Shown here piece after piece: positions 17,614-25,977 of a stretch of DNA of 64,000 nucleotides (position 1 is the first letter of the stretch; each line of letters begins with the position of its first letter). Source of the stretch: Paenibacillus sp. JCM 10914 (GTDB lineage: Bacteria > Bacillota > Bacilli > Paenibacillales > Paenibacillaceae); assembly GCF_001315105.1 (NCBI RefSeq), contig NZ_BAZR01000001.1:558001-622000 (forward strand). The letters are read 5' to 3'. The position numbers and the translations under genes are program-made. The notes below the pieces were generated by a model, which was not told the origin of the DNA, made no database searches, and saw nothing but the letters and a program-made list of their open reading frames with translations.

Positions 17614-18822
17614 TTAATTTAAGTATGAGCTGTGAGATGATACGATTTCATTCCGCTTCTGAGCAGGTGACCAGGTCGTGTGCCAGTTCGTGCTCTCCAC
17701 GATATGAAGGGCCGTCGATATTTTGGCCATGTACTGTTCGAGGACTTCTCTCGTTGGAGCGATCCGATAATGTGAGGATAGACGATTGGACAGAGATAAC
17801 ATGGCCGATTGCAGATGACATGCAGCTTCGCCAAATCGTGCTGCGGTCAGTTCGGGATGAATCTGACGAATTTGATCCAACACCTGCGCCGCCTCCGTGT
17901 ATTTCTGTTGATCATAGAGGTGCTCAGATATCAGGAGACAGAGCTTGATGCCGTGAGGACCGCTGCCCTGCAGCGGAATCTCTTCCAGCATGTCCATCTT
18001 CGAAACGGCAAGCGATCTGTATCCTTCAAGATAGAGTATACAGATCAGAGCATACGCGGCTTCCTCTCCACGATCAGCCAGCAGTTCTTCAGCCTCCTGC
18101 AGCATGCCAAGAGATACAGCTGCTTCGGCAAGAGCGATCGCTTCGTCATGACTGGTTGCAGCGTCAGGGGCAGTCCCGTAAAGTCTCCATTTGCATAGCT
18201 GCCGCATTCTATGTAAGGGAAGTAACAGCTCTTGACTCCAATCACTGTCTGTGGCGTATGCGTCAGCAGTATATTGGTCAATCAACTCAAGCGCTGGTTG
18301 TAGTCGCTTGTTAATAATCAAACAGGATACGTGTTGGATATGAGCGGTCTGTCCCAGACGATCTTCTCTGGCGAAACAATGAGCAGCCAGCGTGTAGGAT
18401 CCGATATGATATAATGCTAGTCCAACCGATAGAGAACGGGACGAATACTGCTTGATTTCCAGTAATAACCTGCTGTAGATAACATGGTCTTTATTGCCGA
18501 GCATATACAATAGCTCAGCCCATCGCTGCAATGCTTCCTGAGCATAGGACCCTGCATGCTGCAGGACCGTTCGGTAAGCTTCTTCTGCGGCATCGTAGGA
18601 GCGCATGCGGATGCTGACAGCTCCGTATTCAAGCCAGCTAAGCTCAGCTTCCTCCCAAGGGGTACCTGCATCTGCATTACAGGAAACGGATAGAGCGGCA
18701 TCTTTGTAGCTCTCTAGCGCCTCGGTCAGGTAACCTCGTCTTTCGTACCACTTGGCGAGTTCATATTTAGATGATGGTGGATGTTGAAATGGTTCGGATT
18801 CAGTAATAGGTATATGTCTCAT
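17614..18822 (-). CDS. Tetratricopeptide-repeat protein of unknown function
   Basis: The 402-residue protein is built of helical repeats resembling TPRs. Examples are KYELAKWYERRGYLTEALESY (about residues 18-38) and SMRSYDAAEEAYRTVL-like units further on. There is no signal peptide or membrane helix, so it is probably a cytosolic scaffold. Start ATG 18822 follows GGGAGG by 7 bases; the frame stays open to 19026, but that stretch overlaps the mciZ gene and is not repeat-like. I do not recognise a specific family. It lies directly downstream of mciZ on the same strand, about 86 bases away. Confidence 0.7.
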   Translation of the reverse strand: MRHIPITESEPFQHPPSSKYELAKWYERRGYLTEALESYKDAALSVSCNADAGTPWEEAELSWLEYGAVSIRMRSYDAAEEAYRTVLQHAGSYAQEALQRWAELLYMLGNKDHVIYSRLLLEIKQYSSRSLSVGLALYHIGSYTLAAHCFAREDRLGQTAHIQHVSCLIINKRLQPALELIDQYTADAYATDSDWSQELLLPLHRMRQLCKWRLYGTAPDAATSHDEAIALAEAAVSLGMLQEAEELLADRGEEAAYALICILYLEGYRSLAVSKMDMLEEIPLQGSGPHGIKLCLLISEHLYDQQKYTEAAQVLDQIRQIHPELTAARFGEAACHLQSAMLSLSNRLSSHYRIAPTREVLEQYMAKISTALHIVESTNWHTTWSPAQKRNEIVSSHSSYLN

Positions 18823-18908
18823 GTCGAAGCCTCCCAATGATATAACACCGCTATAGGTGAAAAGGTCATGGTCGATATTCGAAAAAAGTCGAAAATAGTT
18901 CTTTAGAA

Positions 18909-19073
18909 CTAGTTCTTTGGTGTGTTTTCGCAATTGGTGGTGGTGCGATTCAGGATTACATCCTTGATTAAGGTCTCCGGTCCCCACTGCTGTTGCCACT
19001 GATTCAACATGATCCGAATTTGCCACGCTTGTCCAACGAAATGGATTGAATGATCCCCTTTATAGCTTTTCAT
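18909..19073 (-). CDS. mciZ: MciZ, FtsZ-inhibitory peptide
   Basis: This short frame encodes 54 residues starting MKSYKGDHSIHFVGQAWQIR. The core VGQAWQIRIML followed by a helical Gln/Trp-rich stretch matches B. subtilis MciZ (VGKAWEIRAKL), a 40-residue peptide that caps FtsZ filaments in the mother cell during sporulation. In B. subtilis mciZ also neighbours the nudF gene, as here. AGGA lies 7-10 bases before the ATG. The tail beyond about residue 41 is extra and polar (NRTTTNCENTPKN). It lies within 344 bases that would otherwise look empty. Confidence 0.75.
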   Translation of the reverse strand: MKSYKGDHSIHFVGQAWQIRIMLNQWQQQWGPETLIKDVILNRTTTNCENTPKN

Positions 19074-19166
19074 GGTCTATTCCTACTTTCATGAGAATTT
19101 TGATATAATACACCCTATGCATTAGTTTGATCATTCATGCCGTTTTTACACTAAGGAGGTCATAAT

Positions 19167-19760
19167 ATGAGCCATTCCGGCAGTTACAATCGAGAATCTT
19201 CGGAACATATGCTGAACGAAACGACACTGTCTACGACATCTGTATTTGAAGGAAAAATCATATCATTACAGGTCGACACCGTTAGACTGCCGGACGGACA
19301 GACTGCTACCCGTGAGGTGGTACGACATCCCGGTGCCGTGGCGATACTTGCGATCAAGGACGATAAAATATTGATGGTTGACCAGTTTAGACAGCCGCTT
19401 GGACGCTGCGAAGTTGAGATACCGGCCGGGAAGCTGGAGCGAGGGGAAGATCCGCTGGAAGCGGCAAAACGCGAGTTGGAGGAAGAGACGGGATACACGT
19501 GTGGCTCGATTCGCAAACTGCACGCTTTTTATACATCCCCCGGCTTTGCCGACGAAATCATCCACCTGTACGTGGCAGAAGATCTTAGCAAGGGTGAAAT
19601 GAATCCTGACGAGGATGAATTTTTGGAGCTTATGGAGATTACGCTGGATGAGGCTAACGCTCTAATCCGCGAAACGAGAATTAGTGACGCGAAGACGATT
19701 CTGGCGGTATACGCCTGGCAAGCGTATAAGTTAACAGGGAAGTTTGGTTACGATGGTTAA
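19167..19760 (+). CDS. nudF: ADP-ribose pyrophosphatase (Nudix hydrolase)
   Basis: This 197-residue Nudix enzyme hydrolyses ADP-ribose to AMP and ribose 5-phosphate. The complete Nudix box GKLERGEDPLEAAKRELEEE with TGY is at about residues 89-111, and YTSPGFADEIIHLYVA after it is typical of the ADP-ribose branch. Start ATG 19167 is 7 bases after AAGGAGGT. The stop overlaps the start of the next gene, so both are translated from one mRNA. Corresponds to B. subtilis nudF (yqkG). Confidence 0.92.
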   Translation: MSHSGSYNRESSEHMLNETTLSTTSVFEGKIISLQVDTVRLPDGQTATREVVRHPGAVAILAIKDDKILMVDQFRQPLGRCEVEIPAGKLERGEDPLEAAKRELEEETGYTCGSIRKLHAFYTSPGFADEIIHLYVAEDLSKGEMNPDEDEFLELMEITLDEANALIRETRISDAKTILAVYAWQAYKLTGKFGYDG

Positions 19761-20957
19761 CAACAATGGACGCGCGGAGCTAAGCTCCTATTATTGTGAT
19801 ATGCATATTCATATCGGGCGTGCCAGCTCGGGACAAGCAGTAAAGATTAGCGCAAGCGACAACTTGACGTTCGAAAATATTGCCGTAGAAGCTTCCGAAC
19901 GAAAAGGCATTCAAATGATCGGTATCATTGATTGCCATTCTCCTTCCGTACAACAAGACATAGTGCAGTTGCTTGACCGCGGAGTAATGCAGGAGATCGA
20001 TGGCGGAGGAATCGCTTATCGGGATACGACGATCGTACTGGGTAGTGAGATCGAGATTCGCGAACCGGGGAGTGGTGCTGCTCACGTTCTTGCATATTTC
20101 CCTGACCTGTCCACCATGCAGGACTTTACGCAGTGGATGAACCGGTTCATGAAAAATATAGAGCTCAGCTCCCAGCGCATCTACGCTGCTCCGCTTGAGC
20201 TGCAGCAGGAAATATTGGACCGCGGCGGTTTGCTGATCCCAGCCCATGTATTTACGCCACATAAAGGGTTATACGGCAACATGGCTGATCGAATGCGTGA
20301 TGTGTTTTCGCTTAATGGCATTGCCGGTATCGAACTTGGGTTAAGCGCTGACTCTGCTATGGCAGGTCGGATTAGTGAACTGGATTCGTATGCTTTTCTG
20401 ACGAACTCCGATGCACACTCACTAGGCAAAATCGGCCGGGAATATAACCGGCTCGACATGGCCCGGCCATCCTTTCATGAATTCAGACGAGCGCTTGCAG
20501 GCAGTGAGGGACGGGGCATCAGCGCTAACTATGGCCTTAACCCGAGGTTAGGAAAGTATCATCGAAGCTATTGCAGCTCGTGCCAGAGTAATCTGGAAGA
20601 GGGTAGTTCGATCCATGAGATGAAGCGATGTCCGTATTGCGGCAGTACGAAGCTGGTACAAGGCGTGTTCGATCATATCTTGCACATAGCAGATCGAGAC
20701 GAGCCTTTATCCCGGATTCGCGGCCACCATACTACTATCAGGTTCCGCTAGAGTTCATTCCCGGGCTTGGGAAATCGGCGATGTCCAAGCTGCTGGGTGA
20801 GTTCGGAACGGAGATGAGAATTCTCCACCAGGCAACCGCGGAGGACTTGGCTGCGGTTGCAGGCGACAAGCTGGCTCAGAGCATTATGATGGCTCGAAAC
20901 GGAACGCTCCATCTGTCGGATGGCGGCGGCGGTTCCTATGGCAAGGTACTGCGTTAA
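19753..20957 (+). CDS. PHP-domain endonuclease Q-like protein (YqxK type, frameshifted as written)
   Basis: The roughly 401-residue protein has an N-terminal PHP phosphoesterase domain (YCDMHIHIGRASSG, IIDCHSP, TNSDAHSLGKIG). A zinc ribbon follows (CSSC then CPYCG, about residues 277-300), and the C-terminus is a helix-hairpin-helix-like part (FIPGLGKSAMSKLLGEFG). This is the layout of endonuclease Q-type proteins that nick deaminated DNA; the B. subtilis relative next to spoIIM is YqxK. One C is missing from the run at 20711-20713 (expected LSPDSRPPYYYQVPL), so the frame stops at 20751 and the end lies in another frame. ATG 19753 overlaps the nudF stop by 8 bases. Biochemical role in bacteria is unsettled. 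Confidence 0.82.
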
Positions 20958-21006
20958 GTGCTGATATAGCGGGTGCACAAAGACTCTTTCACATAACCAA
21001 GAAAGG

Positions 21007-21035
21007 TCATAGAATTGGAAGTGATGTCATAGATT
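21007..21035 (+). promoter_or_regulatory. Candidate sigma-E promoter of spoIIM
   Basis: TCATAGAA (21007-21014) and CATAGATT (21028-21035) are 13 bases apart. The -10 matches the sigma-E pattern CATACANT at all but one position. spoIIM is sigma-E dependent in B. subtilis, which supports the call; the -35 is only a partial match. Confidence 0.42.
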
Positions 21036-21066
21036 AGGGTAGAGACAAGGAAGGGAGACTCTTTCT

Positions 21067-21711
21067 ATGACATCATTCAGACAGGCATTTAAAGATCAGA
21101 CAACGCTCTATGTATTTGTAGCCGTCCTGTTCCTCGTGGGCGTTCTGTTCGGGGCATTGATGGTTAATGCTCTCTCATTGGAGCAGCAGCAGGAGATGGC
21201 CCGATACTTGAACCATTTTTTTGTTAATGTGCAGGATGGTGGCGAAGCCATGAGTCAGTCTTCTTTCTGGAGCATCGCTGCGCTGCATATGAAGTGGGTG
21301 GGGCTGATCTGGATATTGGGAATGTCTGTAATCGGTCTGCCCGGCATCCTGATCCTTGATTTCTTAAAAGGCGTGCTGATCGGATTCACGGTCGGTTATT
21401 TGGTTGGGCAGTATTCCTGGAAGGGTCTTCTGTTCGCACTGGTTTCCATTGCCCCTCAAAATTTGCTGATCATTCCCGTGCTTATGATATGCAGTGTTGC
21501 TGCTATCAGCTTTTCTCTATATATTATTAGAACTCGCTTGATCATGAATAAAGGCGGTAGTATCGTGAAACCATTTGTCTCCTATTCGCTCATGACATTA
21601 TTCATGGTTCTTCTTACGCTGGGTGTGGCTTCATTCGAAACCTGGGTGTCTCCGGCTATGATGCGGTGGGTTACACCAATGTTGCTCCAAGCCGCGGATT
21701 TTTCCATATAG
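21067..21711 (+). CDS. spoIIM: Stage II sporulation protein M
   Basis: SpoIIM is part of the DMP machinery (SpoIID-SpoIIM-SpoIIP) that remodels septal peptidoglycan and drives engulfment; it is the mother-cell membrane scaffold. The 214-residue protein has about five membrane helices, starting LYVFVAVLFLVGVLFGAL, and the DUF95-type core GLIWILGMSVIGLPGILILD with a following LKGVLIGFTVGYLVGQ. Start ATG 21067 follows AAGGGAG. It sits between the YqxK homologue and fur exactly as in B. subtilis. Confidence 0.93.
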   Translation: MTSFRQAFKDQTTLYVFVAVLFLVGVLFGALMVNALSLEQQQEMARYLNHFFVNVQDGGEAMSQSSFWSIAALHMKWVGLIWILGMSVIGLPGILILDFLKGVLIGFTVGYLVGQYSWKGLLFALVSIAPQNLLIIPVLMICSVAAISFSLYIIRTRLIMNKGGSIVKPFVSYSLMTLFMVLLTLGVASFETWVSPAMMRWVTPMLLQAADFSI

Positions 21712-21720
21712 CAAAACCGT

Positions 21721-21750
21721 TTGACTTTGTTTGTCAAATCCCCCTATAAT
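21721..21750 (+). promoter_or_regulatory. Sigma-A promoter of fur
   Basis: TTGACT (21721-21726) and TATAAT (21745-21750) are 18 bases apart, 50 bases before the start codon. Confidence 0.72.
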
Positions 21751-21799
21751 GAGAGAAGTGAACAATATCGTGCAGTGATTTCCAAGGGGGAGGGAAACG

Positions 21800-22264
21800 A
21801 TGGAAGCGCGGATCGACAAAATAAAGCAGCAGCTACAATCCCAAGGATATAAATTAACGCCCCAGCGGGAAGCCACGGTAAGCGTATTGCTCGAGAATGA
21901 AGACGACCACCTTAGCGCAGAGGATGTATTTATGCTCGTGAAAGAGAAGGCTCCAGAGATCGGTCTGGCAACTGTGTACCGTACCCTAGAGCTGCTCAGT
22001 GAGCTTCACGTCGTAGAGAAGATTAATTTCGGCGATGGTGTCGCCCGTTATGACTTGAGGACGGATACTTCGAAACATCACCATCACCATTTGATATGTA
22101 CTCAATGTGGCAGCATGGATGAAATACGCGAGGATTGGCTCGGTCCGTTGGAAGAACGATTGGAGCGAGAATTCAACTTCACCGTTTATGACCACCGGCT
22201 TGATTTCCACGGGATCTGCTACCGTTGCAAAGATAAGGGCAAGAATGATCAGGAGAACTCATAA
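21800..22264 (+). CDS. fur: Fur-family metal-dependent repressor
   Basis: This 154-residue Fur-family regulator has an N-terminal winged helix (GYKLTPQREATVSVLL, then IGLATVYRTLELLSELHVVEK, the recognition-helix region). The C-terminal dimerisation domain has a metal-binding HHHHH stretch at about residues 94-98 and two structural-zinc CxxC pairs (CTQC and CYRC). Its position downstream of spoIIM matches B. subtilis fur, so it is called Fur rather than PerR or Zur; paralogues cannot be told apart with certainty from motifs alone. Start ATG 21800 follows a GGGGGAGGG site. Confidence 0.85.
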   Translation: MEARIDKIKQQLQSQGYKLTPQREATVSVLLENEDDHLSAEDVFMLVKEKAPEIGLATVYRTLELLSELHVVEKINFGDGVARYDLRTDTSKHHHHHLICTQCGSMDEIREDWLGPLEERLEREFNFTVYDHRLDFHGICYRCKDKGKNDQENS

Positions 22265-22309
22265 TTTCATAAAATTTTGAATACAAGTCAGCAGTGATAT
22301 GATCACGGC

Positions 22310-22348
22310 AAGCCCTTCCTCCGGCATCAGGCCGGGAGGGCTTTTTTT
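22310..22348 (+). terminator. Terminator after fur
   Basis: AAGCCCTTCCTCCGGC and GCCGGGAGGGCTT form a stem around an ATCAG loop, followed by seven T. Of the remaining gap to 22486 only a possible TTGACA at 22396-22401, without a good -10, is notable. Confidence 0.9.
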
Positions 22349-22486
22349 ATGGTGTTTGACCTGATCTTCATCTTTTATCGTCGTTGGCGAAACATTTGAC
22401 ATAATTATCAAGTTAACCTCATAGGCTTTACGTGATAACAACTAGGACAACTTAGCCATTGATTCACGAAAGCGAGGCGTTTGACA

Positions 22487-22720
22487 GTGATCATATCGAT
22501 TCGCAAGGTCGGGTCTTTTATTCGGTTCATTACGATGTTTGCCGTGCTGACCATGTTTTTCTATTATATGCTGGGCTGGGTAGGGGGGAAGCTGGTCCCG
22601 CTTGACCCTTACCGCGCACCGATGGGCCAGGCGGTAAAAGTATTTCAACCCGAGAGTACGCTTGATTCCCAATACTCACCTGTAGAGCGTCTTCTTTTGT
22701 ATTACTGGTATGGGGAATAA
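22487..22720 (+). CDS. DUF4227 small membrane protein (YqzK)
   Basis: This 77-residue protein of unknown function has one membrane helix (about residues 16-38, FITMFAVLTMFFYYMLGWVGG) and a C-terminal stretch with SPVERLLLYYWYGE. It matches the YqzK/DUF4227 family that lies directly before xerD in Bacillales. The start is probably GTG 22487, 9 bases after GAGG; TTG 22481 is closer to that site. Confidence 0.82.
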   Translation: MIISIRKVGSFIRFITMFAVLTMFFYYMLGWVGGKLVPLDPYRAPMGQAVKVFQPESTLDSQYSPVERLLLYYWYGE

Positions 22721-22761
22721 TGCCGGGTATAGTCAGGGTGCGGGGATAGGAGTGAATGTTC

Positions 22762-23646
22762 ATGAATTCATATATCGACAACTACGTAACCTACTTAGAT
22801 GAAGTCAAACAGTTGACCCCGAGTACGATAGATTCATACGAGGCAGATATTCAGAGCTTTGTTCAATATGCTGCAGAGCGACAAGTAGACAAGCCGCAGG
22901 ATGTAAGCCGAACGCTGATCGGCTTGTATTTGGCGAGCCTGAGACAGCAGGGAAAGGCCGCTTCAACGGTATTGCGCGCTACGGCTTCCCTGCATTCTTT
23001 TTTTCAACATTTAGTAAGACAAACCGTAATTCCGCAAGATCCAACTCAACTGCTGGATCGGCCGAAGGCAGAGCGGAAGCCGCCCCAGGCTTTAACCGTT
23101 GAGCAAGTGGACAAGCTGCTGTCTGCACCAGACGCTGCTACGGGGCACGGTGCCAGAGACAAAGCAATGCTTGAGCTGCTGTATGCGTCAGGCATCAAGG
23201 TTTCTGAATTGATGTCGCTGAACGTAGGTGATATCGATCTGGGTATGCGCTTCATGCGCTGTTCCGTTGACGGGGGGAAGGAACGCATCCTGCCGATCAG
23301 TCAGACCGCTGCACAGTGCGTTGGGTATTATTTAGATGAAATCAGGGACAAATTGCAGAAAGATCCAGCTGAGAAGGCCTTGTTTCTCAATTCGTTAGGC
23401 ACACGCTTGACAAGACAGGGCTTTTGGAAAATCATTAAAAAGTATGGACAGCTGGCTGAAATAGATGCGCAAATTACGCCGCATACGCTGCGTCATTCGT
23501 TCGCGATTCATCTGCTTGAGAATGGAGCAGACCTACGGTCAGTGCAAGAGCTGCTGGGGCATTCCGCACTTTCTACTACCGGGGTCTACCAGTCAGCCAA
23601 GCGCAGCATGAAGGAAGTCTATGATCATTACCACCCAAGGTCATGA
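22762..23646 (+). CDS. xerD: XerD-locus tyrosine recombinase with altered catalytic residues
   Basis: By position (between yqzK and punA) this is the xerD gene, whose product with XerC resolves chromosome dimers at dif. The 294-residue protein has the SAM-like N-terminal domain (LDEVKQLTPSTIDSYEADI) and a C-terminal catalytic domain. His-x-x-Arg (HTLRHSF), the later His (LLGHSALSTT) and the nucleophile Tyr (GVYQ) are present. However, the first catalytic Arg (usual GLRVSEL) is Lys146 in GIKVSEL. The beta-hairpin Lys of the usual GKGNKER is lost: VDGGKER places Asp170 at that position. The frame is intact and the codons are unambiguous (AAG at 23197, GAC at 23269). It may be impaired, or may compensate in another way. 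Start ATG 22762 is about 9 bases after AGGAG. Confidence 0.85.
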   Translation: MNSYIDNYVTYLDEVKQLTPSTIDSYEADIQSFVQYAAERQVDKPQDVSRTLIGLYLASLRQQGKAASTVLRATASLHSFFQHLVRQTVIPQDPTQLLDRPKAERKPPQALTVEQVDKLLSAPDAATGHGARDKAMLELLYASGIKVSELMSLNVGDIDLGMRFMRCSVDGGKERILPISQTAAQCVGYYLDEIRDKLQKDPAEKALFLNSLGTRLTRQGFWKIIKKYGQLAEIDAQITPHTLRHSFAIHLLENGADLRSVQELLGHSALSTTGVYQSAKRSMKEVYDHYHPRS

Positions 23647-23691
23647 AGTTTGATGTACGGTGGGCAAATAAACGAGGTTAAGGAGAGATAT

Positions 23692-24525
23692 ATGATGAGT
23701 GCAGGAACAGGAATTCAGCAACAGATTAAAGAAGCGGCAGCATACATACGCCAGCAGAACGTAGTTCAACCAGAGGTTGGCTTGATACTAGGTTCAGGAC
23801 TCGGGGTATTGGCTGAGCTCATTCAGAACGCGGTGTCGATCCCTTATGCCGATATCCCGCACTTTCCGGTTTCTACGGTTGAAGGCCACGAAGGAGAACT
23901 GCTGTTAGGTACGATCCATGAGCGTCCGGTCGTTATGATGAAGGGGCGCTTTCATATGTATGAAGGCTACGGTCCGGAACTAACGGCGTTCCCGGTACGC
24001 GTAATGAAAGAGCTAGGGGTAACCAGCTTGCTCGTTACAAACGCGGCGGGCGGCGTTAATCTATCTTACGAGCCTGGAGACTTGATGCTGATATCGGATC
24101 ATCTGAACATGACCGGCACGAATCCACTCATCGGACCTAACGATCCCGAGCTTGGTGTGCGGTTTCCGGATATGTCCGTGGCTTACAGCCGCAGGCTTCG
24201 TCAATTGGCCAAGGAAGTAGCGGTAGGCCAGAGCATTGAATTACGAGAAGGCGTATATGTAGGACTGCTTGGACCAACATACGAAACGCCTGCTGAAATC
24301 GTTATGCTGCGCACCCTTGGCGCTGATGCCGTAGGCATGTCCACGGTGTCTGAGGTTATCGTAGCCAGACATGCCGGTATTGAAGTGCTGGGTATTTCTT
24401 GTATCAGCAACATGGCTGCAGGTATTCTGGACCAACCGCTTTCTCATGATGAAGTGATGGAGACGGCGGAGAAGGTACGGGAGAAATTCCTCGGTCTCGT
24501 CTTGGCGATTATCCCTCAAATGTAG
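23692..24525 (+). CDS. punA: Purine nucleoside phosphorylase (type I)
   Basis: This enzyme phosphorolyses inosine and guanosine to free base and ribose 1-phosphate in purine salvage. The 277-residue product has the phosphate-binding GSGLG and the diagnostic PHFPVSTVEGHEG, RFHMYEGY, TNAAGGVN and AVGMSTVSEV blocks, all characteristic of the trimeric type I enzyme. Start ATG 23692 follows TTAAGGAGAG; a second ATG comes right after it. The order xerD-punA-dacF agrees with B. subtilis except that drm is absent. Confidence 0.93.
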   Translation: MMSAGTGIQQQIKEAAAYIRQQNVVQPEVGLILGSGLGVLAELIQNAVSIPYADIPHFPVSTVEGHEGELLLGTIHERPVVMMKGRFHMYEGYGPELTAFPVRVMKELGVTSLLVTNAAGGVNLSYEPGDLMLISDHLNMTGTNPLIGPNDPELGVRFPDMSVAYSRRLRQLAKEVAVGQSIELREGVYVGLLGPTYETPAEIVMLRTLGADAVGMSTVSEVIVARHAGIEVLGISCISNMAAGILDQPLSHDEVMETAEKVREKFLGLVLAIIPQM

Positions 24526-24545
24526 ATCTATACGTTAAATTAAGC

Positions 24546-24586
24546 TGCGCACGAGCGGGTTTTGACCTGCTTGTGCGCATTTTTTG
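24546..24586 (+). terminator. Terminator after punA
   Basis: A 13-bp stem with two G-U pairs (24547-24559 with 24566-24578) is followed by six T. Confidence 0.85.
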
Positions 24587-24614
24587 TATCGGCTTGTAAA
24601 AGACTGGAATAATT
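24586..24614 (+). promoter_or_regulatory. Candidate sigma-F/sigma-G promoter of dacF
   Basis: GTATC (24586-24590) and GGAATAATT (24606-24614) are 15 bases apart, each one mismatch from the forespore patterns GYWTA and GGNNANANT. dacF is sigma-F controlled in B. subtilis. Confidence 0.4.
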
Positions 24615-24690
24615 TACTTCCAACCTGACGACAATGAATACCAGACCCGTATATTCGCGGGACCATAATGATTGTTTGGAGGGGACGGAA

Positions 24691-25887
24691 TTGAAAAAAG
24701 CGTTCATAGCTGGATTGCTCGCTCTGTTTGTCGGGTTCTCTAGCGCGGCAGCCCCAACGTATGCCGAGGAAAAGAGTAAGGCTGATGAAAGTGGAAGTTC
24801 TTCACAAGCGCAGCTTGCTCCAAGTGCTCGTTCCGCCATTTTATTGGATGCGGATACCGGAACCATTATCTATGAGAAAAATAGCCATGATAAGCTGCCT
24901 CCAGCGAGTATTACGAAAATCATGACGATGCTGCTCACCATGGAGGCCATCGATCAAGGCCAATTACAACTGACCGATAAGGTTCGCACAAGCGAATACG
25001 CGGCCTCAATGGGCGGATCACAGATCTTCCTTGAGCCAGGGGAAGAGATGACCGTTGATGATATGCTCAAAGGAATTGCCATGGCATCAGGCAATGACGC
25101 TTCCGTTGCGATGGCGGAGAAGATCGCTGGCTCGGAACAAGCGTTTGTAAAGATGATGAACGAGAAGGCAGCGGAGCTTGGCATGAACGATACTCATTTT
25201 GTTAATTGCAACGGCCTTCCTGCCGAGAACCACTATACCTCAGCACACGATATTGCGTTGATGAGCAGGGAACTGCTCAAGTATGAACATATTACGAAAT
25301 ACACGGGCGCCTACCAGGACTACTTGAGGAAAGAAACGTCAAAACCGTTCTGGCTGGTCAATACAAACAAGCTTGTTCGCTTCTACTCCGGTGCCGACGG
25401 ATTGAAGACAGGCTACACATCCGAGGCCAAATATTGCTTGTCGGCTACCGCCAAACGCGATGGACTTCGTGCCGTTGCCGTCGTGATGGGTGCACCGGAT
25501 ACCAAGACCAGAAACAACGAAATTGCCAGCATGTTCGATTATGCCTTCGCACAATATACGATGCACTCGATTTACAAACCGGGCGAAGTGATGGGCATCG
25601 TGAAGGTTCAAAAAGGGATCATGCCTGAATTGACGTTCCAGGCGGACAAGGAATACAGCGTACTCGTCAAGAAGGGTGTCAAGAATCCGGATATTCGACA
25701 TGAGGTTCAGATGTCTGAGAATGTGAAGGCTCCAATCGAAGAAGGACAAGTGATCGGAAAGCTGTCTGTCTACCAAGGAGATTTGTTGGTGAAGGAGTTT
25801 GAACTGAAGTCTCCGGTCGAAGTGAAGAAGGCTGGGTTCTGGAGATTGTTCAAACGGACCACAGGCAAGTTATTTCATGTAGATTGA
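24691..25887 (+). CDS. dacF: D-alanyl-D-alanine carboxypeptidase DacF
   Basis: This is a penicillin-binding protein of the DacF type, which trims pentapeptide side chains and controls crosslinking of spore peptidoglycan. The start is TTG 24691 with GGAGGGG 6 bases upstream, giving a signal peptide (KKAFIAGLLALFVGFSSAAA, cleavage near PTYA-EE). Catalytic motifs are SxxK in PPASITKIMTM, SGN in MASGNDAS and KTG in DGLKTGYTSEA. A C-terminal PBP5-type domain follows from about residue 290. It lies just before spoIIAA; in B. subtilis read-through from dacF contributes to spoIIA expression. Confidence 0.93.
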   Translation: MKKAFIAGLLALFVGFSSAAAPTYAEEKSKADESGSSSQAQLAPSARSAILLDADTGTIIYEKNSHDKLPPASITKIMTMLLTMEAIDQGQLQLTDKVRTSEYAASMGGSQIFLEPGEEMTVDDMLKGIAMASGNDASVAMAEKIAGSEQAFVKMMNEKAAELGMNDTHFVNCNGLPAENHYTSAHDIALMSRELLKYEHITKYTGAYQDYLRKETSKPFWLVNTNKLVRFYSGADGLKTGYTSEAKYCLSATAKRDGLRAVAVVMGAPDTKTRNNEIASMFDYAFAQYTMHSIYKPGEVMGIVKVQKGIMPELTFQADKEYSVLVKKGVKNPDIRHEVQMSENVKAPIEEGQVIGKLSVYQGDLLVKEFELKSPVEVKKAGFWRLFKRTTGKLFHVD

Positions 25888-25916
25888 TGGGGGTTTTCTT
25901 CTAGTTTTGTCGTGGG

Positions 25917-25946
25917 GCAGGAATGTGATTTTGTAATGTAGAAATG
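25917..25946 (+). promoter_or_regulatory. Candidate sigma-H promoter of spoIIA
   Basis: GCAGGAATG (25917-25925) matches the sigma-H -35 at eight of nine positions, and GTAGAAATG (25938-25946) is a seven-of-nine -10 match, 12 bases later. A partial 0A box (TGTCGTG) lies just upstream at about 25909. The B. subtilis spoIIA promoter is sigma-H dependent and Spo0A-activated. Confidence 0.48.
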
Positions 25947-25977
25947 TTTGTGCATGTAAGGGAGGAGAGTGACAAAC

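Noticed and set aside
22080..22097. Run of five His codons in the fur gene looking like an affinity tag
   Set aside because: His-rich metal-binding stretches at this place are natural in Fur-family proteins.
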